Below, one piece after another: positions 22,064 through 33,087 of a stretch of 64,000 nt of DNA; positions within the stretch are counted from its first letter, which is position 1, and each line of letters starts with the position of its first letter. The position numbers and the translations under genes were made by a program. The stretch spans positions 8,052,552 to 8,116,551 of the forward strand of contig NC_085089.1 in NCBI RefSeq assembly GCF_963422355.1, read 5' to 3'. The notes beneath the pieces were generated by a model, which saw only the letters and a program-made list of their open reading frames with translations, did no database searches and was not told where the DNA came from. Origin of the DNA: Corticium candelabrum. Lineage: Eukaryota > Porifera > Homoscleromorpha > Homosclerophorida > Plakinidae.

Positions 22064-23135
22064 CAACTTAGTGCTTTTTTGTACATAGGCTACTTAATTT
22101 ATTTTTATTGGCTACTGGTTTTACAAGTCTTTTCACGTAAATATACATGTACCAGTATTTGAGCACAACTGTTCATTGTATCAAGTGCACTTTGCATGTA
22201 AATGGTACTTGAACTTTCAAAGGTATCTCTACAGAATGGCAACAAGGATCGCCAGTATTCATTGACCTATAATTTATTTGCCAGTGACTCAGTCATACGT
22301 GTATAAAGTGTGATTTACATTCAAACTGGACTGTAATGATGCCAAAATTATGTTGACACTCCAATTGATTGAGTCATTTTGTTCAGAAAATCTTACATCT
22401 TGATTCTTTGATCAAATTTGCCAGTAGTGGTTAGTTTGTAGTAAACTGACAGATAGATATGTTGGGGAATAATTATCAACATTTTATCAGTCAAGGTGAC
22501 TAAACACTTTAGCTGCTTTTACACTGTTTCCAAACTCTTGGAGACTTAAAAGAAGAACAATAGTGTCTTTGTTGTATACAAGATAGGCAATAAAGTATAC
22601 AATAGTAGTTAAAGTTTATCTATTTTTGTTTGTGTTTATTTATTGGCTATTTATGCAGGACAACATCTGGTGACAAGCATCCAGCTATGCATGTCTTTAT
22701 CACAAGAATTGGTTACAATTAGCCTGCGCTTGGAACTGTTATACGGGTACCAGACAAGACTAGCGCGAGAGAGTCTGGGGATGAGGCTAGTTACAGTCAT
22801 ACACACATGTTACTGGTTATCTGAATTACTTTGGTGGCTGCCAATTGTACTGTACATGTGTGTATGCAAACACTGTTGATTGGAATATTGGAGGTTGAAA
22901 GTTGAAATATGTATAATCTGGTTACCTTGAGGTTTGGAAACTAGTTGATTTTTATCAGGATTATCAATTATCTCATCTTCAACATCTTGTGTAAGACCAT
23001 ATTCGCTTTCAGACCATACAGAAGAGATTTCAACACAAAATCAGGCTAATCTAACTTTGTAGTTTCTGATGTTCCACTGCAACCAGTTCAAGGGTTGACA
23101 ATGCACTATGACATAAAGAAGTGTCTTTCAACGAT
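22064..23135. other. intergenic, no gene recognised
   Basis: About 1.1 kb after the GTPBP stop. A short segment near 22745-22800 (TCTGGGGATGAGGCTAGT) looks like a dispersed-repeat end but I cannot delimit it. Nothing else seen. Confidence 0.35.
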
Positions 23136-23500
23136 TTATAATACACTACTTGTATTGTCTGTTGTACTTACAAGGTATATCCAAACAAATATCCATGGTG
23201 GAAAAAAACAGGTGATGAGGCAGTGGAGAAGATGGTTTGTAGGCTTTCTATAGATAGAGCAAGTAATTTGTTGGTATACACAAGATTATTCACTGCCATC
23301 TTTTGGGACTGAATACCGTTCAACAATAACGGTGGTCTGGCTTACTCCTGAGTACTGGTTCACCTTGACATTCGACTGCTGTGAAGGATAGCTTGCCTGT
23401 AAAGGATAAGGATTACTTGCCTGTGAAAGCTGATAACTTTCTTATGATGTGTAACAATGGCTTGCCTGTGAAGGATAAGTTGGCTGTGGAGGTTGGTATG
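23136..23500 (-). pseudogene. degenerate member of the PPxY/YPPQ small membrane-protein family (copy A)
   Basis: Two C-terminal exons are intact and splice in phase: 23317-23336 (TTVIVER) and 23136-23246, encoding KPTNHLLHCLITCFF then PPWIFVWIYLV and a short tail. Upstream, ending at 23364, is a decayed repeat exon still showing YQPPQ, YPSQ and YPLQ units but carrying an in-frame stop, and no start exon was found. Compared with the whole copies at 24.8, 30.2 and 33.1 kb this is most simply a pseudogene; a missed exon junction remains possible. Confidence 0.6.
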
Positions 23501-24082
23501 CCATTCTGTACTATTGTCACAAAACAAGAGCTACACTGTATAATTGCAGCAGCTGCAACACCAGATGAGCACAATACTTTGGTTTATAGGTTGGCCACTT
23601 GTTCACACTCAACTGAACCTACCGTACAACTGAATGTCTGGTGTTGCATACTGTTTCACTATATGTGTATACTTAATCTAATTAGCTTGCCCAGCCCCTA
23701 GGGCCTTAAACAATGTGAATATTTCTATCTGTTCTCAATATTGACACTAAGCAAGATTATGTATAAGATGAAATATTGGAGGGAATTTATTGTTGAAAAG
23801 GGAGATTGGCAGATTTTTGGCGATTCCATATTCTGGACAATAGATATTTACCATTTATTATTTCTATGTATAACTTGAAATTGTGGTGTGTTGAGTTATT
23901 ATTAATGATGGGTATTGAGTGTGACTGGATGGTCTAGTAGAGAAAGCAGTGTCAATTTGCAAGGCATCCAAATTGTCAAAGATTCAACTCAATTAACCTA
24001 ACGAATTGGAAGAAGGAGCTATTGCTGGGACAAGTGATGACAATGCAATCAGTACAACTAAATAATAATGTTTTGGCATCTA

Positions 24083-24245
24083 ATACCTTGTTCACACTAG
24101 AGCCTTCAGACCGTGCCATGTATGTAGTAGACAGTGATCTAGATGGCCAAATTGGCAGTAATTTTAGTAGAGTAGGTAATGGCAATCTTGAAGAAAATTT
24201 ATCTGGTCCAGCTGGGTTATGAAATTGCTAGTGTGAACGTGGTAT
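24083..24245. mobile_element. 163-bp MITE flanked by TA
   Basis: Terminal inverted repeats ATACC-(2 variable)-GTTCACACTAG at the left and the complement at the right, flanked by TA on both sides (24081-24082 and 24246-24247). This is the pattern of Tc1/mariner-related MITEs. No coding capacity. Confidence 0.75.
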
Positions 24246-24782
24246 TACATCATATAGCGTGCTCTTTCTAGCGAAGTGTACACCTCAAAGAGCTCAACAA
24301 CTTTACTACCAGTTTGTCTTGTACTCACACTTCTAGTCTTCTAGCTTTAGGAAGGCCTGAATCAGGCGCTAACAAAGGGTATGGTTCGGTATTCAACTGT
24401 ACCAATACCATCTGAAACAGGATAGTGTTGCAAAAATGTTTAGGTTTAAATGGTACTGGGTGTAATAAACCGATACATATGAATTCATTCAATACAAAAG
24501 CTACTAACATTTGAACTCTTACTCTCACTGGCCTGTTCTAGCTGAAGAGAAACAAGACTACCAGAAGGACGGCATACCCAATGGGACGCCAATTTCACTC
24601 ACACAACAAGACTTTTACTTCCTAGACATCAGCACATACAATACTATGGTGACATCACGCGTTAGATGACGCAGACTGTCATGCATGCAACAACAAGATA
24701 CAATGTTTCAAGTAAGAATAGCAAAACAAAAAATCGGTCTTTTGATGGTTTCTGGACTTCGGATCTAGGGATCCGTGATGCA

Positions 24783-25278
24783 CTATGGAACGAGACATAG
24801 AGCTGTAACAACAAACGAAAACGCTTCACTCGCTATATATTTAAACTGACTCACCAGATAAATCCAGACGAAAATCCACGGCCAGAAGAAAAAAGTAATG
24901 CAGCAGTGCATGCAGTGGTTGGTGGCGCGTCTGGAATGTAGACAGTTAGACAGTTTTGAGCACACAAGAAATGCATTGCTAAGTCGCAATCGTAGCGTAC
25001 CTGTTCACAACGACTGTTGTACTGGCTGCAGCGGCTTGAGGTTGAGCTACAACGACTGTTGTATTTGACTGCTGCTGCTGCTGAGGAGCAGGAGCGTAGC
25101 CTTGTGGAGGGTAACCCTGATATGGCTGTGGAGGATATCCTTGTGGAGGATAACCTTGTGGAGGATAACCTTGAGGAGGATAACCTTGTGGTGGATAGCC
25201 TTGTGGTGGATAGCCTTGAGGAGGCGGAGCGCTCTGCCCAGAGTAAGCGGGTGGGGAATCTGGTTGCTTCTCTTCCAT
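24783..25278 (-). CDS. PPxY/YPPQ-repeat small membrane protein (copy B)
   Basis: Two exons, 25001-25278 and 24783-24930, join in phase for 141 residues. The N-terminus has a PPAY motif (a PPxY ligand for Nedd4-type WW domains), then seven tandem YPPQG-like units and a Gln run. A Val-rich linker (NTTVVVAQPQ, STTVVVNR) leads to TNHCMHCCITFFFWPWIFV, one hydrophobic segment with conserved Asn-His, His and paired Trp. The layout recalls other small PPxY adaptors with a C-terminal membrane anchor. The function is unknown to me. It is one of five related copies on this strand between 23 and 34 kb. Confidence 0.75.
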
Positions 25279-25790
25279 GTTTCTTCTCTAGATCTGATCA
25301 CAGGCATCTTACGTTATATCGCACACTTCACAGACTGTAAACTTACGTTTCAGTTGTAGAAACGTTTGCGACAGCACGTGTTCACTGTGCAGTGTATCAG
25401 ATAGGGGCGAGGCTTAGTCTAATTGGACGAGCTTTGGCCAATAGGCAAGGTGCCCGCTTATTTAATTTGGAAGAAGTAATGAGTGATCTGGCGCTATGAC
25501 ATCACGAGAAGCGCCAAATTAAGTTTTGTTGCGCCAAAGTACACTGTATGTACTGTAACAGCGCCCAGGTACTGTACACTCTCTGGCACGCCCATTACTA
25601 AACACCAAATGACAAAATCGTCCTCCACGGGTCTGGGGTGGTACCGCCTCATCTCAATATATTGCGGTTGGTCTTACGACCAGCATTAGTGTTCAGTTTC
25701 ATAAACGCATACCTTTAATTTCCAATTACGGCTGTAATCAAGAACGACGACGTGTCTTAATTAAAACATGTCTAGAATTATGGTACAATA
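25279..25790. promoter_or_regulatory. upstream region of copy B with E2F-like and CCAAT motifs
   Basis: Two GCGCCAAA words (complement TTTGGCGC, the E2F consensus) lie between about 25510 and 25540, next to a third GGCGC core, and GGCCAATAGG occurs near 25436. These suggest a promoter for the - strand gene that starts at 25278. Motif matches only; no other evidence. Confidence 0.35.
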
Positions 25791-27358
25791 GACGATATTC
25801 GGGGGGCGGAGCTTCTAGTGCATGCGCAATCTTGAGGGTAACGCTTACCTTTCGCCGATCTCGCTGTACACAAAGTCCACGTTTCCGGGTCTGCTTCTGA
25901 ACCGTAGATCATCTTGCCGTTGACCAGGCTTTGTAAGTTCACTACTTACCATTTCGTGAATCTTGTGAGAGACTTTGCCTGCGTAGAGACGCGTACGAAG
26001 CCATTTCTTGAGTACGGCTTCTCGAGGGTACGAGACTGCTGTTCAAGCTGAAGTCGCCTGATTCACATTCTGAACAGATACACGTGGAGTGGAAAGACAG
26101 ACTACTCATTGCTTAGCGATGGAAGTTTTGTCAGATAAAGATTTTGTGGTAGGGGAACCCATTCGGAGTAACCGAATGTGACGCACTGTCACTGTCTGTG
26201 TGTGTGGCTGAAACTAGGACTACTTTTCCCCCATCTAGCGAACTACTTGAACTGTGGAACTGTGAAACTATGTATCTTGTCGAACTAGAGTCAGCAAAAG
26301 TTTGTCTAGCCTTTCCAACTCTTCATGGAAGGCGTTGAGCTCGTGAGCTTACGCATACTTGATGTGCCTTGGCCCGATTCTTTGTTTGCTATACAGAGAA
26401 ATTGTCTTGGCTGCTTTCAGTCGAACTCCACACTGTATCAAGTACATTTCTCTACACAAAACCTGTGTAAGACTTGATTTTATTATGAGAATGCATTTCC
26501 TTGCAACTCAGACTCTGCAGATGCAAGGTCTTGCTCGAGAACTCTAATCTTGTTTTGAAGTTCCACTATTTCATTTGCTTGTTGTTCAATTATCGGATGT
26601 AAACCATCAGCTTCAGCGCCTCGGTGACATTTTTGACAACTAACATCTTCAATTTTGGGATCACTACTATACACATGTCTTGATCAACTGCAGATAAGGT
26701 AGAACAGCCTCTGCTTTCTGATTTAGACATTACAGCTATGGAATAGTGCGTGTGTATTGTGTTACGTACTTTAGACATAACTGTTGCTGGGACTTGTAGA
26801 CTGGCAGTGCTAATTGTAAACAGACTACAGAGTACCTGTCCTGTACTCTGATCCACGTCAGTGTACTTATCGAGTGCAAGTTATCACAGTAAGAACTTCG
26901 ACTTGGCCAATCACATATATACAGTAGCAAGCTAGACTGCCCAGAAACAACGCGGAATGCCTACTTGTCTGGTCACCCGAAATGGGTTTCCAGGTGGCAT
27001 GATTTCACTCACCAAAACTAGTCCATCTCTAGGAAATGAGTAGTCTGTGCTTCCACTCCACGTGTATCTGTTCAGAATGTGAATCAGGCGCCTTCGGCTT
27101 GAACAGCAGTCTCATACCCTCGAGAATCCGTACTCAAGAAATGGCTTCGTACGCGTCTCTACGCAGGCAAAGTCTCTCACAAGATGCACGAAATGGTAAG
27201 TAGTGAACTTACTTACAAAGCCTAGTCAACGGCAAGATGATCTACGGTTCAGAAGCAGACCCGGAAACGTGGACTTTGTGTATAGCAAGATCGGCGAAAA
27301 GTGCCTGTTACCCTCGAGATTGCACATGCTGTAGAAGCTCCGCCCGCCGAATATCGTC
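25791..27358. mobile_element. 1.57-kb DNA transposon derivative with about 335-bp inverted arms
   Basis: The left arm (25791-26124) and right arm (27022-27358) are inverted copies of each other along their whole length with scattered mismatches. They begin GACGATATTCGG and share TCACATTCTGAACAGATACA and CACTACTTACCATTTCGTG-like segments. TA flanks both ends. The roughly 900-bp middle has only short frames. One - strand frame (26483-26674) reads CQKCHRGAEADGLHP followed by a coiled coil (NEIVELQNKIRVLEQDL), perhaps a leftover of a transposase-linked or captured gene. Superfamily undetermined. Confidence 0.8.
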
Positions 27359-27827
27359 TATACGTTACAATTCTTTACTTTGTTTATTTGTTTCGTTAGC
27401 TTATAATACGAACGCTATTTCGACATGCAGCTGTTCTTAGGCAACTGTTTTAGACGAAAAAACTCTTGTATCTCAACGCATAATTTTCATTGTTGGTACA
27501 AAACGAGATCACTGAATCAATCGACACTGCAGTGGTCATTAGATGACTGTTGCACTCTAGAACGTAACAAACTCTACATACCGTATACTGCCAGTGAAGC
27601 ACATGATTAATTAATTAATTATAGGCAAAATGCAGGGCTAATATTGAAGAGTCTACGTGGTATTAGACGATGATCGACATATGTTGACTGTTTCTTGTCT
27701 TCAGTCACTCGTGCAGCACTAGACAAATGCATGCAAACAACAATTAGATATTATGATTATATACACCGGTATTAGTCAACCAATTAATTTACATAATTAA
27801 TAAAATCATGTAAATTAAATCATTTTA
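27359..27827. other. intergenic, nothing recognised
   Basis: AT-rich stretch between the long-inverted-repeat element and copy C. No supported gene. Confidence 0.35.
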
Positions 27828-28064
27828 CTAAAAAATTTCACAATCATGTAGATACATGTCTGCTCTAAAATTATGACATGTGTCGATTGATGCACTTACA
27901 AAGTAGATCCAAACACAAATCCAACAAGGGAGGAAAATCGAAATGCAGCAGTGCAGACAATGATTCGTCTTGTTTTTCCTGCACGAGCATAAATATCAAT
28001 TATCCAATGAGTCGACTGACCTGGAAGTCTCTCATGTGCACACTCACTTCTCTACGATGACAAC
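27828..28064 (-). pseudogene. partial member of the PPxY/YPPQ family (copy C, C-terminal exons only)
   Basis: Exons 28048-28064 (VVIVEK) and 27828-27978 splice in phase and encode KNKTNHCLHCCISIFLPC then WICVWIYFV and a 20-odd residue tail. No YPPQ-repeat exon or start codon is found upstream before the next gene at 28865. It is either a 5'-truncated duplicate or a gene whose first exon has diverged beyond recognition. Confidence 0.5.
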
Positions 28065-28864
28065 CTGCTCGATAGAAATTTCTGTGAGAGTTACCCAACT
28101 GCACGTGCCTTACTAAATTTTAGTAACACACGTAACGACTTTACTCGTTGACCACGCATATCTATCTAAGCATGCTCGACGACGTGAGTTTTTTATGAAT
28201 ATCTAATGTAGTCTAATTAGTCGTGTATACATCGTGTACTCGTACAGTAGACAACACACAACAAACAAAACAGTCGGTCGTACATGATGTCGTAAATGGT
28301 GCTCGTAGTGGTGGTGCTCGCTGCGAGAGTTTGACTCTCAAGTTTCTGGTTACACTTAATTAATTAATTAATTAACACTAGCTACGCGAATTAGGTAGGG
28401 TAATAAATTGCAAGTAATTTACAAGCGTCGTTTGCACTACGTACTCGATGTGCAACCGTATGGGCTGTAAATAAAATTTCCGCATACGTAGTCTAGAAGT
28501 CTAGCTAGTGTAGACATAATTCTCACTTTCTCCCCGTTGCTCATGGTTGCCAAAGTCGTTAGCTAGTAGATATCCACGACGTCTAAAATGAAATGTGACA
28601 ACTTTAGAACGCAATTAGTTAGCTAGCTGGAAAAGAAACCAGATTACTATCAAGGTCATTTTTTATTAGCTCATCGAGACTATAGCTTGTACTAGCTAGA
28701 CTGTACGCTAGAGATACTAGATCTAGAGTCTTTTCTTACCTTTGCAAAAAGTGATGCTCACGCTATGGCTTTCGACTGATGGTTGCGTGTTGATGTAGTT
28801 TACATTTACATTTTTGTTCCCGCCTCTCGGACTCCTTGTCGGTCACTGGGCATGCGTCAATGAC
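28065..28864. other. intergenic upstream of the profilin-like gene
   Basis: About 800 bp with TTAATTAATTAATT runs and no supported coding region. It must include the promoter of the profilin-like gene; no sharp motif noted. Confidence 0.35.
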
Positions 28865-29971
28865 ATGGACTGGGAATCACTCGTGGAAGGTGACTTGCTA
28901 TTAACTTTCTGGGCTGTGGCGTGTTGGTTTCGCAAATCAGATCTATTTGAAAAGCGGCTCCAGGAAGCGTTTGACTGTTCGTTTGTTGGTTGGTCTGTTT
29001 ATCAAATGATCTGTTGAGATCGCATGCGGTTCTAAGTGACTGCCACGTGTCCTATCGATTAATTAAAATAGACAGATGGCCTTTAATTAAAACTTTTGTC
29101 TACCGAAAGCTGAACTCAAACTTGTTAGTTAATTGTGCCCGTCCGTTGTCTGTCTGCCTCTCTGCCTCTCTCTATGTCTGTCCGTATATTTCAAACACGA
29201 CCACTACTAGATAAATGAAAGTAAATAAAAGTTACCGTACGTTATGTGCAGTATCATTGAGACTTGTGATGGTTGATACTGTTGGGTTGTTAGATTAGTT
29301 GCAGTAAATTTCTTCTCTGTGGCTTTGTGCTTTTCAGCACTCGTTTATAATTAGAGGCTGCCTGTGTGCACAGTGTTGAATCATTCGTTTTGTTGTAGAG
29401 CACTTGTTGAAGTCGAGTGATAAATTGAGTGGCATCGCATTAGTGTCACGTCACGGTCATGTCATCAGTTGCAGAGAAGAACTTGCAGCCAACATACCAG
29501 AAGTACCCGATACTATATACGTTGTAGATACAACCGGGCTAGTTGAAATAGAGACATCAACTTTTGCTGTGCTGACAGAGCTACTGGAATCAGTTCCAAT
29601 TACTCTTCACTAAAAGACACAGTGAGCAGTAATTTGTGATCTTGATCTATCTGTGTTATGAAGCTACTACGTAATCAAACAGCTCCAGAAGTTGGTAGAC
29701 TGGTGCTGCCTGCAGACGACTGTGATGAAGATGATGTGTTCATAGTGCATACACGAACCGAAACAAGGTAATCCATGTCACTACTTGTCTACCCGTATAG
29801 TACCCATGTGTGCATGTTTTTAGTGTCTATGCAACTACCAAGGGAAACTTTCGTGGCCTAGTAGCATGTCTCCTGCCACACGGAGTGCTCGTATGTTCCT
29901 ATCACGCTCCACAGAGCCCTCACACGGTGGCAGACTTGGTAGAGAGGTTTTGTGAAATACTGAGATCATGA
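28865..29971 (+). CDS. profilin-like protein
   Basis: Four exons, 28865-28889, 29399-29592, 29664-29767 and 29824-29971, join in phase for 156 residues, slightly long for a profilin. The N-terminus MDWESLVEEHLL parallels the family start (W-x-x-Y-V/I-D-x-x-L), followed by KLSGIALVSRHGHVI, the first sheet. The C-terminal part, TTKGNFRGLVACLPHGVLVC then HTVADLVERFCEIL, matches the final strand and helix. An acidic insert (DDCDEDDVF) sits in the middle. Profilins bind actin monomers and poly-proline. The usual second N-terminal Trp/Tyr pair is weak, so poly-proline binding is uncertain. It lies between copies C and D of the proline-rich family on the other strand. Confidence 0.6.
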
Positions 29972-30189
29972 CCATTGCATGATGCCATTTGATACAGAAC
30001 GTACAGCAGACACAGAAATCTATACTGCCTAACACATAGCACATACACTAATGACTACTCTAGAGTAGACAGTTAGCAGCACAACAGTCTCTGAAGCAAA
30101 AGTGGACAAATTCTCAATTCACTTTTGTCCTTACACCCCTTCAATGATGCACTAGAAATAGTAGAAGCAAGTTGAAGAATTAAAAATAA

Positions 30190-30788
30190 TTAGTTCCATA
30201 ATGTGTGCGTGCGTGCGTGCGTGCGAGTGTGCGTGCGTGCGTGAGTGTGTGCGCTCGCGCGTTTCACTGTGTGTGCTAGTCTTACGAAAATGATCCAGAC
30301 GATAATCCAAGGCCAGAACAGCAGCGTGATGAGAAGGTGCAAGAGATGGTTCGTACCTTGTCTGCACAAAAACAATATCGTTAAAAGGGCGTACTTCCGC
30401 ATGGTCATCGATAGGGGCTTGATTACATGCAGAATAAACATCTACATTTACCGCTGAGTGACGACAGTTGTATGATGCATTGCAGGAGCTCCACCACCGA
30501 CGACAACGACATTCTGAAACGAAACATCACAACATGATGATGATGACATAATTACGGGCGTGGCCTACGGCGGGTTCATGTTGAGTACTTTTGCACTCAC
30601 TGTCTTACCGACTGCTGCTGCTGTTGCATGGGTGCTGCTTGTGGATACGGCTGAGGTGGATAGCCTTGCGGTGGATAGCCTTGCGGTGGATAGCCCTGAG
30701 GTGGGTAACCCTGAGGTGGATAGCCTGGTTGTGGAGGATACCCTTGTGGAGAGTAGGCTGGTGGTTGCTGTGGTGGATAAGCTGCCAT
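30190..30788 (-). CDS. PPxY/YPPQ-repeat small membrane protein (copy D)
   Basis: Three exons, 30609-30788, 30452-30513 and 30190-30361, splice in phase for 137 residues. Order: PPAY motif near the start, five or so GYPPQ units, Gln run, NVVVVGGGAPAMHHTTVVTQR linker split by introns, and the membrane segment TNHLLHLLITLLFWPWIIV. The reading frame then runs through a (GCGT)n/(GTGT)n microsatellite on the genomic strand, so the last 25 or so residues are Ala/His/Thr/Arg repeats (THARTHTRTHARTHT). Function unknown; a WW-domain-binding adaptor is suggested by PPxY. Confidence 0.75.
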
Positions 30789-31202
30789 TTCAATCTGTGC
30801 ACTGCAGATAGTTACAGTTCAGCCAAAAGAATGGTAGATACCTTGGTATGTCACGTGATAAGACTTTCCCACGATTTGTGATACGATACTCTCACGTGGC
30901 CAGACCTTAAACCCCACCCTCAACATTCCGGAGGGGAAGGATGAGAGAAATGCGAGAAGGATTCTCAGAAGCCTACCGTAGAGCACCCATTTTAGGCTCC
31001 CGGCCCTAGATATAGTAAGGTTAATTAAGGTGCCGTCTGACGTTAGAGAGGTTTCAATTATGGCGTGCCTTTGTCACACGCAGACTAGCTACTGTCTAAT
31101 CCCCGTATTAGTGTGAACTCGGAAGTGAGTAATGACGTAGAGGTCACATAGGTGTGCTCACTAGAGCACTGTAGGCAGAGCCATATATATATATGGCTCT
31201 GA
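30789..31202. other. upstream region of copy D, with a perfect AT-core palindrome
   Basis: Presumed promoter of copy D. At 31178-31201 there is a perfect palindrome (AGAGCC around an ATATAT core) just before the Mutator-like insertion. No coding region. Confidence 0.4.
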
Positions 31203-31211
31203 CTATAGGAG

Positions 31212-31832
31212 TAGCCTCGAATTTCCAGACCAGAGAGCGCACGAATTCTAGTCTGGACCGAGTCGATACTAAAATGATTTCGGAAGTATTTATCAATAGC
31301 GATGCTAAATGGTAGCGTAAGCAGCGTAGGATCGTTTTACCTAGATCAACATATCGTTTGTAAATGCCACGAGATCTCACGAATAAAGAAGAGACGTCTG
31401 CAGTGTTTGCGGCGATATCTTGGTGGACGTCATGAAACGACGACTCTCTGATTCTTTGGCGGACCGCTAGCTAGTCTAACCGCTCGACTGGCGAGACTAC
31501 CGCTCCACCAGTTGTCAAAGGTGATGGTCTAGCGACGATGCTGTGCATGTCCTGTCACCGCAAGCTTGAAAATATCAAAGAACTGAAGCTGAAACTAAAA
31601 CTAAGATGTGTGCGTGCACCAGAGTTTTCATCACGGCTACACGTAGCTTTGGCGTGCACTTAGCCGCCCACGCGCGCAATCAGCACTTGTGCACTTAGCA
31701 TAACCAATTACTGCTAAACCAATCAGAATTACAACCGACATTCCGGCTATGAGGAGCTGATTGGCTTAGAAGGCTATTTCCGAAATCATTTTAGTACCGA
31801 CTTGCGCACTCTGGTCTGGAAGTTCGAGGCTA
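31212..31832. mobile_element. 621-bp Mutator-like MITE with 9-bp target duplication
   Basis: The ends are TAGCCTCGAA and TTCGAGGCTA with inverted repeats of about 60-75 bp (including TTCCAGACCAGAG and TACTAAAATGATTTCGGAA). The 9-bp sequence CTATAGGAG flanks it directly on both sides (31203-31211 and 31833-31841). Long terminal repeats with a 9-bp duplication are the hallmark of Mutator-like elements. No transposase frame inside, so it is non-autonomous. Confidence 0.85.
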
Positions 31833-31841
31833 CTATAGGAG

Positions 31842-33087
31842 CTGTTTCAGTTGGACCATGTTAGCCATTATCATAAATGGTTCCAGTTGCTGATTCATTG
31901 GTCTTACAAGATAATTGGATAATAACTATTGCTCCACCCGTTTCTCTAAAAAAACAGCGGAGATATTGATGATTTTCAAAGTTCACACTTGTGGGGAACA
32001 GACAGTAGCTATAGCTAGAGGGCACCGTACACTTACGCGTACTGTGTCTGTTTCCCAGTGCTGCTGGAAGGACTTTTGAAAGTAATCTAGAAACTAAACT
32101 AGGACTAAGTAGACCCCTAATTTAGGGGACATACAGTCCAGTCGAGGCGCCTCCAGCGCGCATACAGTAATGCCTCTGGGGACAGCGACCAATGGACGGA
32201 CAATTGGAATGCAGCACATGCGTTCATTGTTGGTGCATGCCAGTCGATGTGTATTTTCAAGAGGTACACGTACACAGACTTCTGCACTATAACATTAGGG
32301 TCTAGCTATCGGATGTGGACAATCCCACGTGCCAGTCAATCTGTCCAGGCCCTCCTTTCTCACGCTCTTCATTGGCACTGACCAAGCCTGAGATTTGACT
32401 AGATTCAAGGATGAGCGCACATTAGGAAAGTTGCTTGGGTCGGGCGTGTAGTTTACTAGAATGAATTAAGTTAACCCAAGCCGCGCATGCACTAGGGTTA
32501 CAGTAACACGGGCCAGCGCCAGCAGGACAATAGACGGATCTAGGGCGGTATTACCTACTCCCAGTATGTCCAGTTTACAGTAAACGGTTAGTGAGAACAA
32601 TTACAGCCTGTATAAAACTGGTGTAGAACTAAAATGAGCAAGAGAACAACAACTGGCTAGCAGCCAGAAGGTTTAGCACTGTAGTGCTTCTTCATTAATT
32701 AACTGTTGAATCAAACTTCCATGCTATCTAGATATATGCTGTTTGAACTTCACTTAACATGTGTTGACACCATCATAAACAGGAAATACCATGTTTGCGA
32801 AATGTTCTTCACCAATACAACGTCACCATACTCCATTAGCAGGGAGCCAGTAGAATGCCAGGAGGCTAAACTGTTGACTGTTGTATTCTGTTTGCCTTCC
32901 TAAAACTGTCATCACAACTAGAGGAACTAAGTACAACAACATGCACTGAATTACACCAAATGCATCTAGTAAACATACAGACTATACTAAATGTTTTTAG
33001 TCAGCAAACAGGATGTCCATCTTCACACGCCCTCCATGATGCACTGTGTTGTCATCATACACACCAGAAGTGATCAATACATACCTT
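31842..33087. other. intergenic, nothing recognised
   Basis: About 1.2 kb between the Mutator-like element and copy E. No supported gene or structural RNA; short open frames lack splice or family support. Confidence 0.35.

Noticed and set aside
25017-25359. Trp/Ile- and Val/Asp-rich + strand frames opposite copy B (also opposite copies D and E)
   Set aside because: They are complements of the YPPQG repeat codons. The repeats are protein-coding tandem units, not a CRISPR array: there are no spacers.
31450-31560. tRNA-like A-box/B-box resemblance on the - strand inside the Mutator-like element, hinting at a SINE
   Set aside because: The B-box match is poor and no cloverleaf can be drawn with confidence.
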